A stretch of 64,000 nucleotides of DNA, from the NCBI RefSeq assembly GCF_016863195.1, contig NZ_BOOK01000031.1:124001-188000 (forward strand), written 5' to 3'. The position numbers and the translations under genes are program-made. Of this stretch, positions 6,937 through 17,200 are shown one piece after another. The stretch comes from Paraplanobispora takensis (GTDB lineage Bacteria; Actinomycetota; Actinomycetes; Streptosporangiales; Streptosporangiaceae). The number at the start of each line of letters is the position of its first letter. The first letter of the stretch is position 1. The notes under the pieces are model-generated. The model was not told where the DNA came from. It did no database searches and was given only the letters and a program-made list of their open reading frames with translations.

Positions 6937-8484
6937 TCACACCCCGTACCGGCCCGAAGCCGGGTGAGGGGTTCCGGTCGAGACGGCATTGTGATCCTCG
7001 ATCGGCGGAATTCCCGGCCGGCGCAGCCGCGTCAGCGTGACGACGCGGGCGGCCAGCACGCCGAGGTTCGCCGCTGCCATGACCGCGAACCAGACGACCA
7101 GTGGCATCGAGTAGTAGCAGAGCTGCTCGAAGGTGATGTCCCGCCCGCCTCCGATGAGCCGGGTGAGCAGGTCGGGGAGGGCGATCAGGAGGGCGAGGGG
7201 GATGAGCCGGGGCGACAACCGCAGGGCGAGCCGCCGGTGAGACCGGGTGGCGAGCCGGTCCGCCCAGGCCCGCGTGCGCCGCAGGGTGCGGACGGCCAGG
7301 AGCAGGCTCAGCAGGGTCAGAGCGCCCAGCACCAGATCGACGCTCAGCCGTCCCGGGGCGGCGGCCGGTGGCTCGCCGCCGGTCACGAGGGCGGCCAGCC
7401 GGTCCGCCAGCGCTCCGACGCCCTCGTTGCCCAGGCCGAGGCCGCTGTTGCCGATGACCGCGACGCCGTAGCCGCCGGGCAGCAGCAGCACCTGGGCGGT
7501 GTAGGTGAACCAGACGCCGTCGTGGCCCACCCGGCCGTCCCGGTCGCGCCAGCCCAGCCCGTACGGCCGCCGCCGGTCCGTCGAGGTGTGCATGGCCGCG
7601 ACGCTCGAAGCCGACACCAGCCGTGTGCCGTCGGCCGCCCGGCCCGCGTTGTTCTGCACGATCAGCCACCGGGCCATGTCCGCGGCCGTGCTGATCACGC
7701 CGTCGGAGCCGTTGACGAACCGCTCCGGCTCGGTGGCGGGGATCGATGCCCCGTACGCGTACAGATGCCCCCGGCGCACCTCGCGCGGCAGGTCGCGGGG
7801 GGTCCTGTCGATCGTGGTGGTCGCCCGCATGCCGAGCGGGCCGAACACGTGACGCCGCAGGTAGCCGGTGAACGGCTCACCCGAGACGACCTCCACCAGC
7901 CGGGCGGCGAGGTGGTAGTTCGTGTTGGTGTAGGAGTGCCTCGTGCCGGGGTCGGCGGCCAGCGCGGAGCCGCGGGCCCGCGTCACGGTGCCCGCGAGCG
8001 AGTCCGGCTGCGGCAGGCTCTTCTCCGCGAGTGTGCCGTCGGTGATCCCGGAGGTCTGGTTCAGCAGCTCGCGCACCGTGATCCGCGCCCCCCGGGGATC
8101 GGCGAGGAGGAAGCCGGGCAGATAGTCGCGCACCGGCGCGTCCAGCGCCACTTCGCCCGCCTCGACCAGCTGCATCACCGCCAGGGCGGTGAACGACTTG
8201 CTGACCGAGGCCACCGGCATCGGCGTCCGCTCGGTCACCGCCGCACCGGAGGAGTCGTGGCCGTACCCGCCGGTGTACAGCACCCGATCGCCCTTGGTGA
8301 TCGCGACGGCGATGCCCGGGTATCCCGACGTGCCGGCGAAGTCGTCCACCACCCGCCGGACCGCCGACTCCTCCGGCGTCTCGCCCGCCGACGCCGGACC
8401 CGGCATCGCCATGATCATCGAACCGGTGACCGCCGTGATCACCGCGGCCACCGTACCCCGCCACCAGCCCCTGACCTGCCCCAC
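6937..8484 (-). CDS. Exported serine hydrolase of the beta-lactamase/class C type with C-terminal membrane segments, 515 aa
   Basis: The N-terminus is a signal peptide ending near ASA-GETPEE. The penicillin-binding fold follows, with the SxxK motif S93-V-S-K96 (PVASVSKSFTAL), a YTN segment (HSYTNTNYHLAARLVE) and a late GHDGVW that resembles the HxG-type motif. Residues from about 370 onward hold several hydrophobic helices (LVLGALTLLSLLLAVRTL, LIPLALLIALPDLLTRL, MPLVVWFAVMAAANLGVL), giving a membrane-anchored topology. Family members are D-amino peptidases, esterases or beta-lactamase relatives acting outside the cell. It follows the FG-GAP gene on the same strand by 130 bp and may be co-transcribed. 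Confidence 0.85.
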   Translation of the reverse strand: MGQVRGWWRGTVAAVITAVTGSMIMAMPGPASAGETPEESAVRRVVDDFAGTSGYPGIAVAITKGDRVLYTGGYGHDSSGAAVTERTPMPVASVSKSFTALAVMQLVEAGEVALDAPVRDYLPGFLLADPRGARITVRELLNQTSGITDGTLAEKSLPQPDSLAGTVTRARGSALAADPGTRHSYTNTNYHLAARLVEVVSGEPFTGYLRRHVFGPLGMRATTTIDRTPRDLPREVRRGHLYAYGASIPATEPERFVNGSDGVISTAADMARWLIVQNNAGRAADGTRLVSASSVAAMHTSTDRRRPYGLGWRDRDGRVGHDGVWFTYTAQVLLLPGGYGVAVIGNSGLGLGNEGVGALADRLAALVTGGEPPAAAPGRLSVDLVLGALTLLSLLLAVRTLRRTRAWADRLATRSHRRLALRLSPRLIPLALLIALPDLLTRLIGGGRDITFEQLCYYSMPLVVWFAVMAAANLGVLAARVVTLTRLRRPGIPPIEDHNAVSTGTPHPASGRYGV

Positions 8485-8614
8485 ACCGCACTCCGATCGT
8501 CTCGTCGAACGTCGGCCACGTTATGGATCGCGGGTATGCGGCCACAGGAACCGAAGGGCAGTGACCACCCCTGACCTTCGTCGGGTACGGCGCCGCCGCG
8601 CGTGCGGGGTCCCG

Positions 8615-9916
8615 TCAGCGGGCGATCAGCGCGCCCCGCAGGGAGAGGGTCCTGGTCTCGGCCACCCGGCGGTTCTTGATCCAGAACAGCCGGACCGACC
8701 TGCCGCCGGCGGCGGCGAGCTCGGGGACGGCGTCGCCGTCCAGGTCGAGCAGCGCCACGTTGACCCCGCCGCCCGGGATCCGGACCGGCGGTCGCGGCCC
8801 GCCGGCCGAGCCGTACAGGACGGCGACGTCGCCCGTGGCGCGGGCGGCCGCGACGATGTCGCTGTGGCCGTCCCCGTCGATGTCGCCGGTCGCCAGTGAA
8901 CCGGCGTGGTCGTTGCCGGGAGCGCTGGTCCCGGTGATGCCGGGCAGCGCCACGATCTTCTTCCGATGCCTGTCGATGCCCGAGGGCCCGCCACGCAGGA
9001 TGAGGAGCCTGCCGGTGCCGATCCCGGCGACCACGTCGGCGTACTTGCCGCCGTGCAGGCGGCCGACCCGCACCGACCAGCCGAAGGGGTCCCGCGTGCA
9101 CTCGGCGGTGTTCGCCCTGTCTTCGGCGCCCTGTGAGCCGCCCGCGCACGCCTCGACGTTCATGACGCGGCCGTCCACGTTCCCGCTGGTCACCATGGTG
9201 TCGCCGGTGAGCGTCACCCCCTTGGCCGAGCCCTTGAACACGTGGACGGCCCCGCCGATGTCGTAGCCCGGCCGCCCGGACGGCGCGGTGACCACCAGGT
9301 CGCCGTAGCCGTCGCCGGTCACGTCGCCGGAGGCCAGGGCGGCGCCGAACAGGCGGCTGTGCTGGCTGAAGCCGAGCACCCCGGGTGTGTCCTCGCTGAG
9401 CCGCAGAGCCCGGGAGGAGGTGAGGCCGCCGCGGGAGCCGTACAGGACGACGGCCGCGCCGCCGTGCACCGCCGCGCTGTTCAGCGTGGTCTCCGGGGCG
9501 CCGACGGCGATGTCGGTGTAACCGTCCCGGTTGAAGTCGGAGGTGGTCAGCGCGTTGCCGAACCCGTGGCCGGTGCCCAGCGGGGGGACGCCGTCCCGGC
9601 CGGGGGTGAAACGGACGGTCCGGCCGAGGTGGGGGTAGGCGCGCCGGCCGTAGGAGACGGTGAGCGTGCCGCCGCCGCCGGCGGCCACGTCCGCGAGGCC
9701 GTCACCGTTGAAGTCGCCCGTCGACAGTGCGGTCGCCCGCCGGCTCAGGGTGGTGGCCTTGCTGCCCAGCGGCTGGACCATGACTGATCCCGAGCCGCCC
9801 ACCACCAGGTCCGCCCGGCCCTCGCCGTTGACGTCCCCGCGGACGGGCCCGGGAGAGACCGTGGCTCCGACGCAGAGCGCGGCGGCCAGCACGACGATCA
9901 CTACGCGAGGGGGCAT
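8615..9916 (-). CDS. Secreted FG-GAP/VCBS-repeat (integrin-alpha-like beta-propeller) protein, 433 aa
   Basis: After a signal peptide (MPPRVVIVVLAAALCVGATV) the protein consists of repeated blades, each with a calcium-loop motif: DVNGEGRADL, DFNGDGLADV, DFNRDGYTDI, DVTGDGYGDL, DIDGDGHSDI and DLDGDAVPEL. This is the FG-GAP propeller seen in exported actinobacterial proteins. No catalytic domain is attached, so it is probably a surface or secreted binding protein. The start lies ten bases from the WYL regulator's stop, so the two genes are probably in one operon. Confidence 0.85.
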   Translation of the reverse strand: MPPRVVIVVLAAALCVGATVSPGPVRGDVNGEGRADLVVGGSGSVMVQPLGSKATTLSRRATALSTGDFNGDGLADVAAGGGGTLTVSYGRRAYPHLGRTVRFTPGRDGVPPLGTGHGFGNALTTSDFNRDGYTDIAVGAPETTLNSAAVHGGAAVVLYGSRGGLTSSRALRLSEDTPGVLGFSQHSRLFGAALASGDVTGDGYGDLVVTAPSGRPGYDIGGAVHVFKGSAKGVTLTGDTMVTSGNVDGRVMNVEACAGGSQGAEDRANTAECTRDPFGWSVRVGRLHGGKYADVVAGIGTGRLLILRGGPSGIDRHRKKIVALPGITGTSAPGNDHAGSLATGDIDGDGHSDIVAAARATGDVAVLYGSAGGPRPPVRIPGGGVNVALLDLDGDAVPELAAAGGRSVRLFWIKNRRVAETRTLSLRGALIAR

Positions 9917-9925
9917 GGGGGGATG

Positions 9926-10975
9926 CTAACCCTCACGTCCCTCGACGGACGGCATATCGCGATACAGGGATGAATCCGGCATGACATGATCCGCGCGGGG
10001 ATCCCGGGGGTAGAGGGCGGCCAGGACGTGGGCGGTCTCGGCCATCCGGGTTCTCAGCTCGGCCGGTTCCAGGACCTCGACCTCGGCGCCGAGCTTGAGG
10101 AACTCGGTCCGCGCGTGCGTCAGCGACTCGATGGGCACGGTGGCCGTGACCCAGCCCCGGGCGTCGGGCGGACCGGCCGTCTCGTCCACGGCGCTGACCA
10201 CGGCCGAGCCCATCAGCCGGGCGAGCTGCTCGCGCCCGCCGGGGGAGAGCCGGACGGTCGCCCGGCCCTGGAACAGCCGTGACCGGAAGTCCGCCAGATA
10301 CGTGTTCCAGTGCCCGGCCAGATCGAAGTCGCCGGGCCGCTCGAACGTCTCACCCGTCACCTCCAGGCTGAGGATCTGGTTGACCCGGTAGGTCCGCATC
10401 ATGCCGTCGCACCGGGCCACGAGGTACCACTTGCCCGCCTTGAGGACCAGGCCGTACGGCTCCAGCCTCCGGTCCACCTCGGACGGCGCCGCCCAGCGGC
10501 TGTAGCGCACCTGGATGACGCGCCTGTTCCAGACGGCGTCGGCCACGTCCGGCAGGTGGGGGACCCGGTCCCCGTCGTAGTACCAGCCGGGCGCGTCGAG
10601 GTGGAAGTGCTCCCGTACGCTCCTGGACCCCTCGCGCAGCTCGCGCGGGAGCGCGGCCTCGATCTTGAGCTCGGCGGCGGCGGCCAGGGCGCCGAGGCCG
10701 AGTTCGGCGGCCGGTCCCGGCATCCCGGCCAGGAACAGCGCCCGCGCCTCCTGGGCGGTCAGGCCGGTCAGGCGGGTCCGGAACCCGTCGAGCAGCCGGT
10801 AGCCGCCCTGATGACCGGCCTCGCCGTACAGCGGGATCCCCGCCGAGTGCAGCGACTCGACGTCGCGGTAGATCGTGCGGACGCTGACCTCCAGTTCGTC
10901 GGCGAGCTGCCGGGCGGTCAGCAGGCCGCGCGACTGCAGGAGCAGGAGGATGGAGAGAAGCCGGGACGCTCGCAC
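9926..10975 (-). CDS. WYL-domain transcriptional regulator (YafY type), 349 aa
   Basis: Residues 1-60 form a DeoR-like helix-turn-helix ([33 protein letters not shown]). A WYL domain follows with the characteristic [23 protein letters not shown], and then the C-terminal WCX extension. WYL proteins bind nucleic-acid or nucleotide ligands and often repress their own gene. I prefer GTG 10975 because a perfect inverted repeat lies immediately upstream. An ATG at 11008 would put that repeat inside the coding sequence. A divergent two-gene unit begins at 11020. Confidence 0.85.
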   Translation of the reverse strand: MRASRLLSILLLLQSRGLLTARQLADELEVSVRTIYRDVESLHSAGIPLYGEAGHQGGYRLLDGFRTRLTGLTAQEARALFLAGMPGPAAELGLGALAAAAELKIEAALPRELREGSRSVREHFHLDAPGWYYDGDRVPHLPDVADAVWNRRVIQVRYSRWAAPSEVDRRLEPYGLVLKAGKWYLVARCDGMMRTYRVNQILSLEVTGETFERPGDFDLAGHWNTYLADFRSRLFQGRATVRLSPGGREQLARLMGSAVVSAVDETAGPPDARGWVTATVPIESLTHARTEFLKLGAEVEVLEPAELRTRMAETAHVLAALYPRDPRADHVMPDSSLYRDMPSVEGREG

Positions 10976-10977
10976 AT

Positions 10978-10998
10978 CACTGACATTACGTGTCAGTG
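10978..10998. promoter_or_regulatory. Perfect inverted repeat between the WYL regulator and the 11020 gene
   Basis: CACTGACA and TGTCAGTG are perfect 8-bp arms around TTACG. For the rightward gene the left arm carries a -35-like CTGACA (10980-10985), with a -10-like TCATAC at 11005-11010 and ATG at 11020. Binding here would block that promoter and abut the regulator's own start, as expected of a self-regulated divergent operator. Confidence 0.65.
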
Positions 10999-11019
10999 GA
11001 GGGGTCATACGGTCCGGTC

Positions 11020-11493
11020 ATGGCGTTCATCGAGAAGAACATGCGGCCGCTGGACCCGATCACCGTCGGCGGCCGTCCGTACAAGCGTTACCACGTCGAC
11101 CGGCCCGACAAGCCGATCGAGCCGGAGGTCGAGAAGGCGGCCTACGAATATCTGCCGAAGCTCGTGCCGGCGCCCGCCGGCGACTCCCCGGCCGGCTGGA
11201 CCGTCCTCCACAGGGGCGGGGACACCGGCGCCTACCTGCTCGTCTACACCTGGGCCTGGGACAACGTGGTGGAGGTGCACACCGCCGCGGCCGGCCAGCC
11301 CGCCGTCGGCTGCCCCGACGAGGATCCCGCGAACTTCGTGCCCGAGACGCGGCGCTGGGCCGGATGCGTGTGGGAACTGCCCGCCCTGGAGTACGAGCGG
11401 GCGGCCTGGGTCCGGCACATGTTCGTCAAGGACGCCCCGGACCTCGACGGCTATCTCGCCGACGCGCGCCCGGAAGGCCCGGTGGGACGGTGA
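11020..11493 (+). CDS. Conserved hypothetical protein, 157 aa
   Basis: I recognise no named domain. The protein is soluble and rich in W, Y and D, with WTVLHRGGDTGAYLLVYTWAWDN and WELPALEYERAAWVRHMFV as its core. It is the first gene of a two-gene unit divergent from the WYL regulator, and its stop overlaps the GTG of the next gene by three bases. The operator at 10978-10998 suggests that the WYL protein controls it. Confidence 0.7.
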   Translation: MAFIEKNMRPLDPITVGGRPYKRYHVDRPDKPIEPEVEKAAYEYLPKLVPAPAGDSPAGWTVLHRGGDTGAYLLVYTWAWDNVVEVHTAAAGQPAVGCPDEDPANFVPETRRWAGCVWELPALEYERAAWVRHMFVKDAPDLDGYLADARPEGPVGR

Positions 11494-11942
11494 ACGACTT
11501 CGACTTCTTCGTCGGCACCTGGGACGTCGTCAACCGCAGGCTGCTCAGGCGCAACTCCGGGAGCGACGAGTGGGAGGAGTTCCCCGGCCGGAGCGTCGCC
11601 CGCGGTTTCTTCGGCGGGGCCGGGAGCTTCGACGAGATGACCCTCCCGACCAAGGACTTCGACGGCGCGACGGTCCGCGTCTACGACCCCGCGCGGCAGG
11701 AGTGGTCCATCCACTGGATCAACAGCACGCGGGGGATCGACCCGGTCCCGATGGTGGGCCGGTTCGCCGACGGGGTGGGCACGTTCTACGCCGACGACAC
11801 CGACGAGGGCCACCCGATCCGCGTCCGGTTCATCTGGTCGGGCGTCACGCCGGAGTCGTGCCGGTGGGAGCAGGCGTTCTCCTACGACGGCGAGCAGACC
11901 TGGGAGACCAACTGGACCATGGACTTCACCAGGGTCTCCTAG
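11490..11942 (+). CDS. DUF1579-like / lipocalin-type hypothetical protein, 150 aa
   Basis: The sequence starts VNDFDFFVGTWDVVNRRLL and contains WSIHWINSTRG and a C-terminal YDGEQTWETNWTMDFTRV. The FxGTW opening and WxxNW ending are typical of small beta-barrel proteins annotated as DUF1579 or heme/lipid-binding barrels. GTG 11490 overlaps the preceding stop (GTGA), so translation is coupled. No catalytic residues are evident. The function of the pair with 11020 is unknown. Confidence 0.75.
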   Translation: MNDFDFFVGTWDVVNRRLLRRNSGSDEWEEFPGRSVARGFFGGAGSFDEMTLPTKDFDGATVRVYDPARQEWSIHWINSTRGIDPVPMVGRFADGVGTFYADDTDEGHPIRVRFIWSGVTPESCRWEQAFSYDGEQTWETNWTMDFTRVS

Positions 11943-12002
11943 GTTCCGCGCCGCTCGGGCCGGCGGCCACGCCCGTGTCCGGGGCACGGGATGCTGGAGG
12001 GC

Positions 12003-12692
12003 ATGAGATCCGATGACCGCGTGCCCGGCGGAGTGCCGGGCGTCGATGTTCCCGACCGGCGGGGCCGTACCGGCCTGGACCGGGTGGGGACGGACCTGAC
12101 CGGCAACCCCCGGGTCCGGGTGCGCGAGGTGGAGCTGCTCTCGTCGAGCTGGTACGTGCTCCGCAAGACGACGTTCGACTATCAGCACTCCGACGGGCAC
12201 TGGAGCGTGGAGGAGCGCGAGACCTACGACCGGGGCAACGGCGCCACCGTGCTGCTCTACGACGCCGGGCGGGCCACGGTGCTGCTGATCCGGCAGTTCC
12301 GCTATCCCGTCTACGTCAACGGCCACCCCGACGGGTACCTGCTGGAGACCCCGGGCGGCCTGCTCGACGACGACGACCCGGAGACCGCGATCCGGCGGGA
12401 GGCCGCCGAGGAGACGGGCTACGAGATCGGCGAGGTCCGGCACGTCTTCGACGTCTACACGAGCCCCGGCTCGATCACCGAGCGGGTGCACTTCTTCGCG
12501 GCGCCGTACAGCGCGGCCGACAAGACCTCCGAGGGCGGCGGGCTGGCCGAGGACGGCGAGGACATCGAGGTGGTGGAGCTGCCCCTCGCGAAGGCGCTGG
12601 AGATGATCGGGACGGGGGAGATCGCCGACGCCAAGACCATCATGCTCCTGCAGTGGGCGGTTCTGTCGGGCCCGTTCGCGTCCCGGGCCTGA
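12003..12692 (+). CDS. nudK: NudK-type GDP-mannose pyrophosphatase (Nudix hydrolase), 229 aa
   Basis: The Nudix box reads GGLLDDDDPETAIRREAAEETGY, with the catalytic REaxEExG part intact and Asp in place of the first Glu, as in E. coli NudK. The surrounding sequence also follows NudK closely: YDRGNGATVLLYD, TVLLIRQFRYPVYVNG, YTSPGSITERVHFF and ALEMIGTGEIADAKT. NudK splits GDP-mannose and related sugar nucleotides to sugar phosphate and NMP. I start at ATG 12003; an in-frame ATG at 11991 is also possible. The extra N-terminal 30 residues are not conserved. Confidence 0.85.
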   Translation: MRSDDRVPGGVPGVDVPDRRGRTGLDRVGTDLTGNPRVRVREVELLSSSWYVLRKTTFDYQHSDGHWSVEERETYDRGNGATVLLYDAGRATVLLIRQFRYPVYVNGHPDGYLLETPGGLLDDDDPETAIRREAAEETGYEIGEVRHVFDVYTSPGSITERVHFFAAPYSAADKTSEGGGLAEDGEDIEVVELPLAKALEMIGTGEIADAKTIMLLQWAVLSGPFASRA

Positions 12693-13033
12693 CCTCCGGT
12701 ATTCGCCGCGGTGTTTCCCGGCGGGCGGGGGCGGCGAATATAAGCGGACATCGTCCGGCCGGCCGTTTGCGGGAACTCCCACACCTCTCCGGAAAGGCTC
12801 CTGACCAGGACGGAGAGGACTGTTATTCGAAACCCGGGTGTACGGCCTCCGCCCCAGGGCGGGGCGGCTGCCGTGCACCCGGCGGAGCTGCGGCTTTCCG
12901 GAACGCTCCAGGAGCGGTCCAGTACGGCGCCGCGCATTCCCTGCATGATCGTATTCATTGGGCGCTGACACTTTGTATTTAGTGTTGTCAAACTGTCATT
13001 TACCGATATGTCTATTGCTGTCAGGCATTTCTC
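12693..13033. other. Gene-free spacer between nudK and the LysR gene
   Basis: No supported gene is seen on either strand. The left end holds a terminator-like inverted repeat. The right end (12958-13020) is markedly AT-rich and contains an imperfect dyad, ACACT...AGTGT (12968-12972 and 12981-12985), plausibly the LysR operator. Confidence 0.5.
12700..12740 (+). terminator. Terminator-like hairpin after nudK
   Basis: TATTCGCCGC (12700-12709) and GCGGCGAATA (12731-12740) are perfect 10-bp arms with a 21-base loop, starting eight bases after the nudK stop. No U-tract follows, as is common in actinomycetes. Confidence 0.5.
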
Positions 13034-13045
13034 TACCATGTCGGC
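13034..13045 (+). promoter_or_regulatory. -10 element of a leaderless LysR transcript
   Basis: TACCAT at 13034-13039 lies six bases before ATG 13046, too close for a ribosome binding site, which points to a leaderless message. Confidence 0.4.
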
Positions 13046-14032
13046 ATGGACCTGGAAGTGCGCCATCTTCGAGTCATCCATGCCATCGCTGAGCATGGCA
13101 GCATCTCCAAGGCGGCCTCCTCGCTCGGCCTGTCCCAGCCGTCCCTGGCCGGCCAGTTGCAGCGCATCGAGCGCATGCTCGGCGGGCGCCTGTTCGAGCG
13201 CGCCGCGGAGGGAAGCCGTCCCACCCCGCTGGGCGAATGGATCATCGAGCGTTCCGGCTCGGCGCTCCGCGCCTTCGACACCCTGCGGTACGACGCCCGC
13301 CACTACGCCCAGCGGGGAGCGGATCCGGTCATCCGGGTCGGATGCGCGGACACGGCCCTGGCCAGCCACGTCACCACCTGCCTGTACGAGCTGTTCCCCG
13401 AGGCCGGTCTCACCGTCCGGACCGAGGAGTGCATGGATCTCCTGCCCTCCCTGCTGGAGGCCGGGCGGCTGGAGCTGGCCGTCCTGGCCGACTATCCCGG
13501 GTACGAGCTGACCTCGTCCTCCGGCGTGCTGTACGAGGCCTCCGTGGTCGAGCCGATCTTCGTCGGGATCTCGGCCTCGCACCCGCTGGCCGGTCGGGAG
13601 GAGATCGACCTGGCGGACCTGGCCGAGGAGCACTGGGCGATGTCGCCCAACACCGAGGCCGGGTACCGCGAGCACTTCTGGACGGTCTGCCGGCGGTACG
13701 GCTTCGCCCCGCGCCTGTCCTTCTCGGTGAACAGCACCCTCGCCCGCGACCTGATCAGGGCGGGCAAGTGCGTGGCGACGTTCCGCCCCACCGCCGTGGA
13801 GCATCCCGGCGTCGTCATCCGCCCGCTCGCCGACGCCCCCCTGCTGATGCGCAACGTCATCGGCCGGACTCCGTACGGGCTCCCGGCCGGGACCATGATG
13901 ACGCTGGTCGGCACGGCGATGCGCAGGTACAGGCAGCAGGCGATGAAGGTCCCCATGTACGCGGCCTGGCGCAGGCGGCGCGGGCCGGGGGCCCTGGACG
14001 TGCACTTCGCCCACCCCGCCGGGATCCTGTAG
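13046..14032 (+). CDS. LysR-family transcriptional regulator, 328 aa
   Basis: The N-terminal helix-turn-helix is typical (MDLEVRHLRVIHAIAEHGSI, SKAASSLGLSQPSLAGQLQRIERML, GGRLFERAAEGSRPTPLGEW). The effector domain runs from about residue 90 (IRVGCADTALASHVT) to 300, and a basic tail follows (MYAAWRRRRG). No divergent target gene lies beside it, so its regulon is elsewhere or is itself. Its 3' end forms the first unit of a tandem repeat that continues beyond the stop. Confidence 0.9.
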   Translation: MDLEVRHLRVIHAIAEHGSISKAASSLGLSQPSLAGQLQRIERMLGGRLFERAAEGSRPTPLGEWIIERSGSALRAFDTLRYDARHYAQRGADPVIRVGCADTALASHVTTCLYELFPEAGLTVRTEECMDLLPSLLEAGRLELAVLADYPGYELTSSSGVLYEASVVEPIFVGISASHPLAGREEIDLADLAEEHWAMSPNTEAGYREHFWTVCRRYGFAPRLSFSVNSTLARDLIRAGKCVATFRPTAVEHPGVVIRPLADAPLLMRNVIGRTPYGLPAGTMMTLVGTAMRRYRQQAMKVPMYAAWRRRRGPGALDVHFAHPAGIL

Positions 14033-14109
14033 CCCCCGCTCGCCGGATCCTGCAGCCCCCGCTCGCCGGGATCTCGCAGCTCCCGCGCGGCCGGGATCGC
14101 GACCTCCCT
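14018..14109. repeat. Tandem ~24-bp repeat copying the 3' end of the LysR gene
   Basis: Units start at 14018, 14042, 14065 and (partial) 14090. They share GCCGGGATCCTGyAGCCCCC with growing divergence. The first unit contains the LysR stop codon, so the gene's last codons and stop are repeated downstream. Confidence 0.8.
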
Positions 14110-14246
14110 CTCCCATAGGGCGAACCTATGGAGAACTGGAGGGTTCTGCGCCGGGTGGTACGGGTGCGACCTTTGGTCCAGCCCTGGCCGGCCACGGCTC
14201 CTACGTCCCCCCACCCCCCGGGGACGCCTGAAAGGAGTCATCCAGA

Positions 14247-17200
14247 GTGAAGACCAAGGTCAAGTTAGGGACCGCGGCCGTCCTGGCCGTCGCCGTCCTG
14301 GCCTCACCAGCGCTCGTGGGCACCGCGGGCGCCGCGGCACCCCCGTCGGGCCCGACGGACCCGGTGCCGCTCAGCGGCGTGCGGGAGAGCAGGGACGCCT
14401 TCGTCCCGCCGGGCCCGGACGACCGCAAGCGCGCGATCGCGACCGCGGACAAGACGCTGGCGGCGGAGTCCGGGACGGTGCGCAAGGCACCCGAGGACAA
14501 GTTCGAGCAGGTCGGTGTCGTCACGGGCACGCACGGCGTCCAGTACGTCCACTACCGGCGGATCTACGACGGCCTGCCGGTCTACGGCGGCGACGTGATC
14601 GTCGTGACGGACAAGAGCGGCGAGACGGTGCAGAGCCTCAGCTCGGGCCAGAGCGCCCCGATCGACGTGGACACCACGCCCACGGTGAGCGCCCGGACCG
14701 CCGCCGCCACCGCGCGCGGAGAGCTGAGGAGCGTCAAGAGCGCCGCCGAGCCCGTCCTCGTGGTGCACGCGGCCACGGCCGAGCCCCGGCTGGCCTGGGA
14801 GGTCCTGGTCACCGGCCGGACCGCCGAGGCCCCGAGCGTGCTGCACGTCTACGTGGACGCCCGGACCGGCGCCGTCATCGACAAGGTGGACGACGTCAGG
14901 GCCGGGACCGGCAGCGGCCACTACAACGGCAACGTGACCATCGCCACCTCCGGGTCCGGCGGTTCCTACTCCATGACGGACACCACCCGCCCGGGCCTGC
15001 GCTGCGGCGGCCAGAACGGCTCCGCCTACACCGGCCCCGACGACAGCTGGGGCAACGGCCAGGGCACCAACCTGGAGACCGCCTGCGTCGACGCGATGTA
15101 CGCGGCGCAGAAGGAATGGGACATGCTCCGCGAGTGGCTCGGCCGCAGCGGGTTCAACGGCAACGGCGGCGCCTTCCCCGCGCGGGTCGGCCTGAACGAC
15201 GTCAACGCCTACTGGAACGGTTCCTACACCAACTTCGGTCACAACCAGGCCAACACCAAGCAGGCCACCCCGATCGACGTGGTCGCCCACGAGTTCGGCC
15301 ACGCGGTCTTCCAGTTCTCCGGCAGCGGCGGATCGGGCAGCGGCAACGAGGCCGGCGGCCTGAACGAGTCCACCGGCGACATCATGGGCGCCCTCACCGA
15401 GCACTACGTCAACGCGCCCGCGACCTACGACGAGCCCGACTATCTGGTCGGCGAGGAGGTCAACCTGGTCGGGCAGGGCCCGATCCGCAACATGTACAAC
15501 CCGGGCGCGCTGGGCGACCCCAACTGCTACAGCTCCTCGATCCCCAACACCGAGGTGCACGCGGCGGCCGGGCCGCAGAACCACTGGTTCTATCTGCTGG
15601 CCGAGGGCACCAACCCGCCCGGCAAGCCGTCCAGCACGGTCTGCTCCGGCACGGCGACGCTGACCGGCATCGGCATCCAGAAGGCCGGCCAGATCTTCAT
15701 GGGCGGCCTGAACACCAAGACCGTCCCGTGGACGCACGCCAAGGCGCGGGTGGCCACGCTGAACGCCGCCAAGACGCTGTTCCCGGGCAGCTGCACCGAG
15801 TTCAACGCCACCAAGGCGGCCTGGAGCGCGGTCAGCGTCCCGGCGCAGAGCAACGAGCCGACCTGTCAGGTCCAGGGCGACGACTTCAGCGTCTCGGTCT
15901 CCCCGGCCTCCGGCACCGTCGACGCGGGCGGCTCCACCACGGCCACGCTCTCCACCGCCGTCACCAACGGCAACGCGCAGACCCTGACCCTGTCCGCGAC
16001 CGGAGCGCCCTCGGGCACCCAGGTGAGCTTCAACCCCGCCACCGTCACGGCGGGCCAGAGCTCGACGGTGACGATCGCCACCTCGTCGGGCACCCCGGCG
16101 GGGACCTCCCAGATCGCGCTGAAGGCCACCGGCTCCACCACGAGCAAGACGGCCACCTTCGCCCTGACCGTCGGCGGCGGTGGGCCCGGCCCGGTCGAGC
16201 CGCCGGACATCAGCCTCGCAGGCGTCAAGGCGCACCTGCAGCAGTTCCAGAGCATCGCCACCGCCAACGGCGGCACCCGCAGGTCGACCGGGGCCGGTTA
16301 CACCGCCTCGGTGTCCTACATCGAGCAGAAGCTCACCGCCGCGGGCTACACCGTGCGCCGGCAGTCCTGCACCTCGGGCTGCACCGGCGGAGCCGGGCCG
16401 AACCTGATCGCGGACTGGCCCGGCGGTGACGAGAACCAGGTCATCATGGCCGGCGCCCACCTGGACAGCGTCGCGGCCGGACCCGGCATCAACGACAACG
16501 CCTCGGGCTCGTCGGCCCTGCTGGAGGTCGCGCTGACCCTGGCGGCCACGAGGCCGCAGATGGCCAAGCACGTGCGGTTCGGCTGGTGGACCGACGAGGA
16601 GCAGGGCCTCAACGGCTCGGAGTTCTACGTCAACTCGCTCAGCTCCACCGACCGGAGCAAGATCAAGACCTATCACAACTACGACATGGTCGGCTCGACC
16701 AACGGCGGCTACTTCATCAACAACATCACCACCGAGGCCGCCCGTCCCCTGAAGGAGTTCTACGACAGGCTGAACCTCCAGCCCGAGGAGAACACCGAGG
16801 GCGCCAACCGTTCCGACGACGCCTCCTTCCGCAACGCCGGCATCCCCACCTCCGGGGTGGCGGCCGGGGCCAGCGCCACCAAGACCTCGGCGCAGGCGTC
16901 CAAGTGGGGCGGTACGGCGGGCCGGGCGTTCGACCCCTGCTACCACCAGGCGTGCGACACCACGGCCAACATCAATGACACGGTGCTGGACAGGGCCTCC
17001 GACGCCGCGGCCTACGGCGTCTGGAAGCTGGCCGTGGGCGGGGGATCCGAGCAGGACGACTTCTCCGTCTCGGTGAACCCGGCCGCCGGCACCGTCCAGG
17101 CGGGCGGCTCGCTCACCGCGACGCTGAGCACCGCGGTCACCCGCGGCGCCGTCCAGGACATCACGCTCAGCGCCTCCGGGGCGCCCTCCGGGACCACGGT

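Noticed and set aside
12693-12960. Possible small gene on either strand between nudK and the LysR gene
   Set aside because: Short frames exist, but none has a ribosome binding site, homology or a plausible protein composition.
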